DNA from: Phycisphaerae bacterium
GTDB taxonomy: Bacteria > Planctomycetota > Phycisphaerae > UBA1845 > Fen-1342
Assembly (NCBI GenBank): GCA_022842805.1
Contig: JALHOX010000018.1
Span: 1-15,519, forward strand
Length of the DNA: 15,519 bases
Direction: 5' to 3'
How positions within the stretch are numbered: position 1 is the first letter of the stretch; every line of letters starts with the position of its first letter. Made by a program: the position numbers and the translations under genes. Shown here piece by piece: positions 1-4,725 of this stretch. The notes under the pieces are model-generated. The model worked only from the letters and a program-made list of their open reading frames with translations. It did no database searches and was not told the origin of the DNA.

Positions 1-186
1 AATCGGGCGCACCAACGTCTCGAGTACGCTCAGTTCGCTCGCTACCACCGAGTTCTTGCCCGCAGCGCACGCCTGCCAAAGCGGGGTCAACATGAAGTCA
101 AACGGAGAAATCTTCTCCACCGCGTAGATGATGCAGTTGGAGTCCAGGTAGACCGCCCCCGTCGCCGGCAGCTTCAGCGCTCCCAC
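1..186 (-). CDS. PIN-domain toxin (VapC-like), truncated by window edge
   Basis: The N-terminal 62 residues of a PIN-domain protein run in frame off the left edge. The GTG start at 186-184 lies inside the end of the antitoxin gene (13-nt overlap), which fits toxin-antitoxin coupling. The segment VYLDSNCIIYAVE (residues 12-24) matches the first PIN strand, with Asp15 as the first metal-binding acid; ASELSVLETLVRP (49-61) carries the second conserved acid, Glu56. PIN proteins of this class are Mg2+-dependent RNases that often cleave tRNA or rRNA and are inhibited by the partner antitoxin. The remaining catalytic acids lie outside the window, so activity cannot be judged. The start is inferred from the overlap; no separate Shine-Dalgarno is obvious. 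The fold call is confident, the RNA target is unknown. Confidence 0.85.
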   Translation of the reverse strand, partial: MGALKLPATGAVYLDSNCIIYAVEKISPFDFMLTPLWQACAAGKNSVVASELSVLETLVRPI

Positions 187-419
187 GAATCACGCTCATC
201 GTTCATGTAGGCGTCCACTTCGTCGGACGCGCGGAACAACAAACCGCCGGGGCACTCCGCGAGAATTTCAACGATCGGGCGTCGCCCGTTGTGCGGCCCG
301 TCAGCCAGGCGAACGGTGACTTCGACCGCTTGTCCGAGCGGCAGATCCGGCGCGCGAACTTCGATCTTGCCCCCAGCTTGAACCGTCGTGTGGATTTTTC
401 GCGCTGCGCCCAAAGCCAT
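174..419 (-). CDS. Antitoxin of the PIN pair (81 aa)
   Basis: A small protein immediately upstream of, and overlapping, the PIN toxin gene. The ATG at 419-417 is chosen because GAGG precedes it by a few bases; a longer in-frame extension upstream to 650 is Arg/Gly-rich and unlike coding sequence. Residues 10-40 look like a short beta-rich region (HTTVQAGGKIEVRAP). The C-terminus FRASDEVDAYMNDERDSWER (62-81) resembles the acidic tail found on many small antitoxins paired with PIN toxins in planctomycetes and cyanobacteria, typically an EVDAY..EERDSW pattern. It is expected to bind and block the toxin and perhaps autoregulate the operon, but I see no clear DNA-binding fold. The family name is not certain; the role rests on gene order, size and tail motif. 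Confidence 0.75.
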   Translation of the reverse strand: MALGAARKIHTTVQAGGKIEVRAPDLPLGQAVEVTVRLADGPHNGRRPIVEILAECPGGLLFRASDEVDAYMNDERDSWER

Positions 420-785
420 CACCTCTTCTCTCAAGATTGTATGACCGATGCGCTGGCCCACAAAGCAGCGCGCATTATCGGCAATCCTCCGTTTTTCCAC
501 CGCCGGCTCCCGCCGCCGAGCAAAACGCAAGCCGCGCCCCCGCCCCATCCGCCTCATAAGAACCGCCACCACCCGCCCGCCGCCGGGCAGCCCGCCGCAA
601 GCCGCGCCGTCGCCCCGCCAGCCACGACCCCGCTCGCGCTTGACGTACAAAATCGACTCGATTTCCGCGCCGCCCTCTGGCTAGAGTGGGGGTGTCAGCG
701 GCTGGGTTGCGAGCGATCGCGAACTAAAGAGTAAACACAACGCGAATCGCGAGCGCTCGTCTTGTTCCACGGAGGACTGAAGCCA
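420..785. other. Intergenic region between divergent genes, no gene seen
   Basis: This gap separates the minus-strand antitoxin and the plus-strand coiled-coil gene. Open frames here are Pro/Arg/His-rich on both strands and lack ribosome binding sites. Apart from the possible antitoxin promoter, the only structure I note is the palindromic cores GCGATCGC and CGAGCGCTCG within the 100 bases before the plus-strand gene. No function is assigned to them. Confidence 0.5.
436..463 (-). promoter_or_regulatory. Possible promoter of the antitoxin-toxin pair
   Basis: Reading the minus strand, TACAAT (441-436, five of six matches to the -10 consensus) lies 16 nt downstream of TTGTGG (463-458, weak -35). 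It would start transcription about 10 nt before the antitoxin ATG. The -35 match is poor, so this is tentative. Confidence 0.3.
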
Positions 786-1079
786 ATGGATGAATCCGCC
801 TTTCAGAAGAAGCTCGGCGAACTCGTCGACCAGATCGAGTCGCTGCCCGAGAGCGAACGCGACCGGCTGCGGCAGATCGCGGCTGAGACGCAGCAGCGTC
901 ACGAGAAGATGAAAGCCAGCTTCAAGTCGTTGCAAGACAGCATCGACTACCTGCGGCTGGGCATCAAGTATCTCATGTTCGACCTCGAAGCCACACGCCG
1001 CGAGAACGCCTATCTGCGAAAAATGCTCGAGCAGGAATCGAGCGGCGGAGAGAAAGACGCGGACGGCGAAAAAGAATAG
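786..1079 (+). CDS. Small coiled-coil protein of unknown function (97 aa)
   Basis: The ATG at 786 is preceded by GGAGG at 771-775 with ideal spacing, so it is preferred over an in-frame ATG at 762. The protein is highly charged and predicted almost wholly helical. Residues 5-55 form a heptad-rich helix (KKLGELVDQIESL, then a PESERDRL turn at 21-28). A second conserved-looking segment at 54-81 (DYLRLGIKYLMFDLEATRREN) is amphipathic. The tail (83-97) is acidic, disordered and rich in G, E and D. There is no signal peptide or membrane segment, so it is probably cytoplasmic and oligomeric. I believe similar short proteins occur in other planctomycetes, but I cannot name a function. It stands alone, convergent with rpsG, from which the terminator at 1144-1176 separates it. 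Confidence 0.8.
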   Translation: MDESAFQKKLGELVDQIESLPESERDRLRQIAAETQQRHEKMKASFKSLQDSIDYLRLGIKYLMFDLEATRRENAYLRKMLEQESSGGEKDADGEKE

Positions 1080-1143
1080 CGCGTGCCCGACGCGCCGTAG
1101 CCGCCCCGACCCCCCCGACCCGCGAAGGCGCCACCAAAAAACG

Positions 1144-1176
1144 AAAAGCCGCGCGAGCCGAAGCCGCGCGGCTTTT
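1144..1176. terminator. Bidirectional intrinsic terminator
   Basis: Perfect 12-bp inverted repeat: AAAAGCCGCGCG (1144-1155), 9-nt loop, CGCGCGGCTTTT (1165-1176). It lies between convergent genes, 65 nt after the coiled-coil gene and 29 nt after the rpsG stop. On the minus strand the stem is followed by TTTTCGTTTTTT, so it is strongest for the rpsL-rpsG transcript; on the plus strand the T tract is only four bases long. Confidence 0.85.
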
Positions 1177-1204
1177 CAAATCTCAAACTCTTCCCAGCGC
1201 TTGC

Positions 1205-1681
1205 CTACCAGGCGAAGTGCGAGAAGGCCTTGTTCGCGTCCGCCATGCGGTGCACGTTCTCGCGCATGTTCATCGCATCGCCTTCGCGGCGATACGCGGC
1301 CATGATCTCGTCCGACAGCTTGATCGCCATCGGCCGGCCCTTCTTGGCCCGACAGGCATCGAGCATCCAGCGGATCGCCAGCGACTGCTGCCGCTTGCTC
1401 TTCACCTGCATCGGCACCTGATAGTTGGCGCCGCCGACGCGCTTGCTGCGCACTTCGACGTTCGGCTTGATGTTGTCCATCGCCTGCTCAAACACTTCGA
1501 CCGGCGGGACATCCTTGATCTTCTCCGCCACGCGATCGAGCGCGTCATACATGATCTGTCGGGCGACGCTCTTCTTGCCCTGCCACATCATGCAGTTGAT
1601 GAACTTCGAAATGGCCACGCTGTTGAAGCGCGGGTCGGGGCGAAGCTGGCGGGCGGAAGCGGTAAAAGCCTTGTAAGCCAT
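1205..1681 (-). CDS. rpsG: 30S ribosomal protein S7
   Basis: A full-length S7 of 158 aa (bacterial S7 is usually about 156). S7 nucleates assembly of the 30S head, binds the 3' major domain of 16S rRNA and contacts E-site tRNA. Recognisable family blocks are LRPDPRFNSVAISKFIN (13-29), QGKKSVARQIMYDAL (34-48), NIKPNVEVRSKRVGGANYQVP (70-90, with the RVGG rRNA-binding hairpin) and the C-terminal ENVHRMADANKAFSHFAW. The N-terminus MAYKAFTASARQ differs from the usual MPRR-type start but aligns in length. No strong Shine-Dalgarno precedes the ATG, so translation may be coupled to rpsL upstream (118-nt gap containing a stem-loop). fusA, which often follows rpsG, is absent: the operon ends at a terminator. 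Confidence 0.97.
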   Translation of the reverse strand: MAYKAFTASARQLRPDPRFNSVAISKFINCMMWQGKKSVARQIMYDALDRVAEKIKDVPPVEVFEQAMDNIKPNVEVRSKRVGGANYQVPMQVKSKRQQSLAIRWMLDACRAKKGRPMAIKLSDEIMAAYRREGDAMNMRENVHRMADANKAFSHFAW

Positions 1682-1774
1682 GCGTCAGTGTTCCGGATCA
1701 GAGTCTTTTCGATCGAACAGCCTTGATTCTTTCAAAACCTCGCGGGGCAACCAAGCCGGCCGCGCGGCGATCGT

Positions 1775-1796
1775 CGGCCTGCGAAGCCGCAGGCCG
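1775..1796. repeat. Palindrome between rpsL and rpsG
   Basis: Perfect 9-bp inverted repeat: CGGCCTGCG (1775-1783), 4-nt loop AAGC, CGCAGGCCG (1788-1796). It begins 5 nt after the rpsL stop on the minus strand. No T tract follows, so it is more likely an RNA processing or stability stem, or a member of the dispersed palindrome family, than a terminator. Its core GCCTGCGG..CGCAGGC resembles the elements at 2363-2380 and 15178-15195. Confidence 0.6.
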
Positions 1797-1800
1797 CGAC

Positions 1801-2193
1801 TTACTTCTTCTTCATCTTAACGCCGTACTTACTACGGCTGCGGTTTCGACCCTTGCCTTCTTTGTCCTTCTGGACGCCGGCACAGTCGAGCTTGCCGCGG
1901 ATGATGTGATAGCGCACGCCGGGCAGATCGCGTACGCGACCGCCGCGGACCAGCACAATCGAGTGTTCCTGCAGGTTGTGGTCGACGCCGGGGATGTACG
2001 CCGTCACTTCGCGACCGTTGGTCAGTCGCACGCGGGCGACCTTTCGCAACGCCGAGTTGGGCTTCTTGGGCGTCTGGGTCTTCACGATCAGACAAACGCC
2101 GCGCCGAAACGGGCACTGATCCAGATCGCGGACCTTGGATTTGGCGGCAATCGGCCGCCGGGGACGGCGAATCAACTGATTGATCGTCGGCAT
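1801..2193 (-). CDS. rpsL: 30S ribosomal protein S12, with Arg at position 88
   Basis: S12 controls decoding accuracy at the A site. The 130-aa protein starts at the ATG 2193-2191, preceded by GAGGG. An in-frame extension upstream to 2358 is non-homologous and crosses the promoter. MPTINQLIRRPR, TPKKPNSALRKVARVRLTNG (41-60), PGVDHNLQEHS (68-78) and RGGRVRDLPGVRYH (83-96) align without gaps to E. coli S12 over the first 100 residues, counting Met. Lys43 and Lys44 are kept, but the position of Lys88 (RGGRVKDLPG in E. coli) is Arg, codon CGC. Lys-to-Arg here is a known streptomycin-resistance substitution in E. coli and mycobacteria. Asp89, the methylthiolation site of RimO in E. coli, is present. 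The C-terminal tail is Lys/Arg-rich (KGRNRSRSKYGVKMKKK). First gene of the rpsL-rpsG operon. Confidence 0.97.
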   Translation of the reverse strand: MPTINQLIRRPRRPIAAKSKVRDLDQCPFRRGVCLIVKTQTPKKPNSALRKVARVRLTNGREVTAYIPGVDHNLQEHSIVLVRGGRVRDLPGVRYHIIRGKLDCAGVQKDKEGKGRNRSRSKYGVKMKKK

Positions 2194-2264
2194 ACGCCCT
2201 CGACACTCTCTCAAACGACGGACACACGGGTACCCCGCTCCGGACGCACCGAAGCGAGCCGTGC

Positions 2265-2292
2265 AGTATAGCGGGCCGCCGGGGCTTGCCAA
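2265..2292 (-). promoter_or_regulatory. Promoter of the rpsL-rpsG operon
   Basis: On the minus strand, TTGGCA (2292-2287, five of six -35 matches) is followed after 16 nt by TATACT (2270-2265, a near-consensus -10). Transcription would start near 2258, giving a leader of about 65 nt before the S12 ATG. Location, spacing and both hexamers agree, and the region is otherwise very GC-rich. Confidence 0.8.
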
Positions 2293-2360
2293 GGGGGGCA
2301 AAACGAGGGGGAAAGGGGTGGGAGCGGTGAAGCGGTGCCCCCACTCCACCTCGCCCAAGA

Positions 2361-2383
2361 GCCGCGGGCTTCAGCCCGCGCGG
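2361..2383. repeat. Dispersed palindrome, copy 1
   Basis: Arms CGCGGGCT (2363-2370) and AGCCCGCG (2373-2380) around a TC spacer, flanked by GC on the left and CGG on the right. The same arrangement recurs at 15176-15198 with one compensatory base-pair change. It lies just upstream of the rpsL promoter. Confidence 0.75.
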
Positions 2384-2443
2384 AGCTCCCGGGCGGAGCA
2401 TTGGTCCGGACACCGACCGCCCCCATCGTCAGCCGCTCAAAAT

Positions 2444-2459
2444 TGTTTCACGTGAAACA
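2444..2459. promoter_or_regulatory. parS: parS centromere site (ParB binding site)
   Basis: TGTTTCACGTGAAACA is a perfect 16-bp palindrome identical to the canonical chromosomal parS of ParB/Spo0J proteins. ParB CTPase clamps load at parS and spread, and together with ParA and SMC they segregate the origin region. parS sites usually cluster near oriC, so this suggests that the window is origin-proximal. No parA, parB or dnaA is in the window and I see no DnaA-box cluster. The site lies in the gap between divergent genes, about 150 nt upstream of the rpsL -35. A chance 16-of-16 match in such GC-rich DNA is very unlikely. Confidence 0.9.
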
Positions 2460-2477
2460 CGTTTGCGCACGCAAACG
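2460..2477. repeat. Inverted repeat abutting parS
   Basis: CGTTTGCG (2460-2467), CA spacer, CGCAAACG (2470-2477): an 8-bp perfect inverted repeat starting at the base after parS. It could be a protein binding site next to the centromere. Its function is unknown. Confidence 0.55.
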
Positions 2478-2518
2478 GGGGGCCGCGCCGGGCCGACCGG
2501 CCGGTTTTTGCGGCCCCC
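2478..2518. repeat. GC-rich stem-loop next to parS
   Basis: Arms GGGGGCCGC (2478-2486) and GCGGCCCCC (2510-2518), perfect over 9 bp, with a 23-nt loop that contains the palindrome ACCGGCCGGT followed by TTTTT. No gene ends nearby, so it is not an obvious terminator. It may be a structural element of the parS region. Confidence 0.45.
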
Positions 2519-2556
2519 TGCCGCTTTTGCCCGGTTAGTCCCGGCGGCTGTCGGAT

Positions 2557-2562
2557 TATTCT
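2557..2562 (+). promoter_or_regulatory. -10 box of a probably leaderless gene
   Basis: TATTCT lies 7 nt upstream of the GTG start at 2570 and no Shine-Dalgarno is visible. Transcription would begin at or next to the start codon. Confidence 0.5.
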
Positions 2563-2569
2563 CATCGTC

Positions 2570-3274
2570 GTGCCATCGACCCGCCGCCGATTCCAACAGA
2601 CCATCCCCCACCTGCTCTGGGGCCTCGCGATCACCCTCTTTCTCGCGGTCCCGGGGCCGTGGATCGAGACATGGTCGGGGTTTGACTGGCGGCGCGGGAC
2701 GGAGTGGATCGTGATTCGCTTCGCAGCGACAAACCTCGAAATCTCCCGCTCCGCGGCAGTGTTTTCCGAATTGTGGTTGTGGACGGATGCGCCCGGCGGA
2801 TTCGGCTTCGGCGGGCCCGATCGTTCCGCCATCCGAGTTCAATCTGATTCCATGATCCCTCGTTGGGTGGACAACGCCTCGCAACCGGAGGCGGGCCGGG
2901 ACGTTCCCGCCTACAACTCGACCGTCGCCAGTGGCGCCCCGATGCGCTGCGCCGTCTATTCGCGACGGGCCGGCATAGACGCCAAGGGGCAACCGGCGTG
3001 GTTGCTCGTCAATGCCGCTGATTTCGGCGAGTTGAGGGTCTTCGGCGTTACCGCGCAAGTCGTCATCCCCCTGCGCGTCCTCTGGCTCGGGTTCTTCGTC
3101 AACGTCGCCTTTTGGTCGCTGGTGTCGGCGGCCGTCGCATATGCGTTTTCCGCCATTCGCCGCCGACTGCGAATCGCCAAAAACCTGTGCCCCCAGTGCG
3201 GCTATGACATCCGCGGCGCGGCGAGCAACCGCTGCTCGGAGTGCGGCGGCGCGATTCGGCCGGCCGCCGCCTGA
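2570..3274 (+). CDS. Membrane protein with C-terminal zinc ribbon, unknown function
   Basis: A 234-aa protein starting at GTG 2570. Two hydrophobic segments (about residues 12-30 and 165-193) flank a domain of about 130 residues. With an Arg-rich N-terminus (STRRRF) and Arg-rich segment 197-202 (RRRLRI) inside, the middle domain would be extracytoplasmic and both ends cytoplasmic. The C-terminus has a zinc ribbon, Cys207-x2-Cys210 and Cys222-x2-Cys225 (CPQCGYDIRGAASNRCSECG). This ribbon fused to membrane domains is, to my knowledge, typical of planctomycetes, especially Phycisphaerae; its role is undefined. A ribbon of the same spacing occurs at the end of the protein at 12352-13179. The gene stands alone between parS and lpxD. 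I can assign no function beyond a membrane protein with metal-binding tail. Confidence 0.85.
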   Translation: MPSTRRRFQQTIPHLLWGLAITLFLAVPGPWIETWSGFDWRRGTEWIVIRFAATNLEISRSAAVFSELWLWTDAPGGFGFGGPDRSAIRVQSDSMIPRWVDNASQPEAGRDVPAYNSTVASGAPMRCAVYSRRAGIDAKGQPAWLLVNAADFGELRVFGVTAQVVIPLRVLWLGFFVNVAFWSLVSAAVAYAFSAIRRRLRIAKNLCPQCGYDIRGAASNRCSECGGAIRPAAA

Positions 3275-3412
3275 CCGGCGCGGGGAGATTGCGTCACGAA
3301 TCTAGTTTTCCGGGTGGCGCGTGAGTTCGGCGCTGGGGGCGTCGCTCGTTCTCCTATGAGAACTGCCCGCGACCGATCTCCCCCGCCCGAAAACACCGAG
3401 CGCGAACGGCCC

Positions 3413-3448
3413 GCGTAGCTGCTCCCTCCTTCGCTCCCGCAGCTACGC
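3413..3448. repeat. Inverted repeat, 10-bp arms
   Basis: GCGTAGCTGC (3413-3422), 16-nt C/T-rich loop, GCAGCTACGC (3439-3448). The arms are perfect. It lies 139 nt after the zinc-ribbon gene. It may act as a factor-dependent terminator or stability stem, and no U tract follows. Confidence 0.55.
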
Positions 3449-3486
3449 AGCCGCTCGTACGCCCGTGTGCACGCGTGCGTCGGTGT

Positions 3487-3516
3487 CACGGCCGGGCCAA
3501 CAACGGCCCGGCCGTG
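3487..3516 (+). terminator. Strong GC stem-loop, terminator-like
   Basis: CACGGCCGGGCC (3487-3498), AACAAC loop, GGCCCGGCCGTG (3505-3516): a perfect 12-bp, nearly all-GC stem with a 6-nt loop. The following bases (TGTTCCTCCC) have few T residues, so intrinsic termination is uncertain. It would insulate lpxD from upstream transcription. Confidence 0.45.
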
Positions 3517-3576
3517 TGTTCCTCCCACCGACGCGGCCCCCGGCCCGCCGGAGTACCGCGGCCCGCCCGCCCTGTT

Positions 3577-3582
3577 TAGACT
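3577..3582 (+). promoter_or_regulatory. -10 box of lpxD, probably leaderless
   Basis: TAGACT lies exactly 6 nt upstream of the lpxD ATG, and no Shine-Dalgarno is present. No convincing -35 hexamer is seen. The geometry matches the VOC gene at 14760. Confidence 0.55.
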
Positions 3583-3588
3583 GTCGCG

Positions 3589-4698
3589 ATGCGCGAACCC
3601 GCTGCCGCCGACGATTCCACCCGCCTCACCGCCGGACGAACAGTCCAGGATCTGGTCTCGATCCTCGCCGGCTACGGCTTTGCCGCAACCGCCGAGGGCG
3701 ACCCAACCGCCCGCATCGCCGGCGTCGCGACGCTCGAAGAAGCCGAGTCGCGACACGTCTCGTTTCTTTCGAACCCCAAGTACGAAAAGCACCTCCAGAC
3801 CACACGCGCCGGCGCGGTGGTGGTCAAGCCCGGCGTCGATGTGCCGGCCCATTTGGCCACGCTCCGCACCGAAGACCCCTACGCTGCCATCACCGTCCTC
3901 ATCGTCGCGCTCCACGGCCACCGGCGCCACGCCCGCCCGACACCCCGCAGCAGCGCCGACCCCCTCATCGCCGCCACCGCCGGCATCGGCGCCAACGCGA
4001 CGATCTACCCCGGCGCGACGATCGACGCCGGCGCGCAGATCGGCGACGACGCCGTGATCTACCCCGGCGTCTATGTCGGCCCGCGCTGCCGCATCGGCAA
4101 GCGCGTGCTGCTCTATCCAAATGTCGTGATTTACGACGAATGCGTCCTCGGCGATCGCGTCACGATTCACGCCGGAACGGTCATCGGCAACGACGGGCTG
4201 GGCTATGCCCCGGTCGGCGGGCAATGGGTGAAGATCCCGCAGATCGGCATCGTCGAGATCGGCGACGACGTCGAGATCGGCTCAAACTGCTCGATCGACC
4301 GCGCCACGCTGGGCCGCACACGCGTCGGCCGCGGCACGAAGATGAGCAATCTGATTGCGATCGGCCACGGCACACAGGTCGGCGAAGATTGCATGTTCGT
4401 CGCCCAGACCGGGCTGGCCGGTTCGGTCACGGTCGGGCGACACGTCACGCTCGCGGGGCAGGTCGGCGTCGTCGGACACATCCGCATCGGCGACAACGCG
4501 AAGGTCGGCGCCAAGGCGGGCGTGGTCAACGACGTGCCCGAAGGCGAGACCTACCTCGGCCAACCCGCGATCCCCATCGCCGACATGCGACGCCAGGTCG
4601 TCTATGTGCAGCGCCTGCCGGAGCTGGCGCGGCAGATGAAGGCGATGCAGGCCCAAATCGATCAGTTGATGGGAAAGACCGGCAAGCCGACGGAATAG
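3589..4698 (+). CDS. lpxD: UDP-3-O-acylglucosamine N-acyltransferase
   Basis: LpxD transfers a 3-hydroxyacyl chain from acyl carrier protein to the 2-amino group of UDP-3-O-acylglucosamine, the third step of lipid A synthesis in the cytoplasm. The 369-aa protein (E. coli 341) has the N-terminal uridine-binding domain (about 18-110, with VSFLSNPKYEKHL at 57-69). A left-handed beta-helix of hexapeptide repeats follows (about 128-315). LpxD signatures include HAGTVIGNDGLGYAP (194-208), WVKIPQIGIVEIGDDVEIG (213-231) and the catalytic His260 in NLIAIGHGTQVG, equivalent to His239 of E. coli; the residue after His is Gly rather than the usual Asn. The C-terminal helix (about 341-361) is normal for the trimer. 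The gene stands alone and is convergent with the enolase-superfamily gene 27 nt away. It implies a lipid A outer membrane. The start is supported by the -10 box just upstream. Confidence 0.95.
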   Translation: MREPAAADDSTRLTAGRTVQDLVSILAGYGFAATAEGDPTARIAGVATLEEAESRHVSFLSNPKYEKHLQTTRAGAVVVKPGVDVPAHLATLRTEDPYAAITVLIVALHGHRRHARPTPRSSADPLIAATAGIGANATIYPGATIDAGAQIGDDAVIYPGVYVGPRCRIGKRVLLYPNVVIYDECVLGDRVTIHAGTVIGNDGLGYAPVGGQWVKIPQIGIVEIGDDVEIGSNCSIDRATLGRTRVGRGTKMSNLIAIGHGTQVGEDCMFVAQTGLAGSVTVGRHVTLAGQVGVVGHIRIGDNAKVGAKAGVVNDVPEGETYLGQPAIPIADMRRQVVYVQRLPELARQMKAMQAQIDQLMGKTGKPTE

Positions 4699-4725
4699 CG
4701 CGCAGCACCGCGCACGCTCACTCGT

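Larger units (their letters stand above)
3275..3588. other. Intergenic region before lpxD with two stem-loops
   Basis: No gene is supported in these 314 bases. The region holds two perfect inverted repeats (listed separately) and the -10 box of lpxD. The first hairpin could end the upstream transcript, but neither has a T tract. Confidence 0.6.

Noticed and set aside
1217..1726. Open frame of 169 codons opposite rpsG
   Set aside because: The rpsG frame is conserved throughout, and the antisense product is His/Leu/Arg-rich and unlike any family.
2194..2358. N-terminal extension of S12
   Set aside because: It would cross the promoter hexamers and the dispersed repeat; S12 homology and the GAGGG site fix the start at 2193.
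2400..2570. Replication origin at the parS locus
   Set aside because: I searched by eye for TTATNCACA-type DnaA boxes and an AT-rich unwinding element and saw none; parS alone does not mark oriC.
4699..4725. Terminator between lpxD and the enolase-superfamily gene
   Set aside because: I saw no inverted repeat with useful arms in this 27-bp gap.
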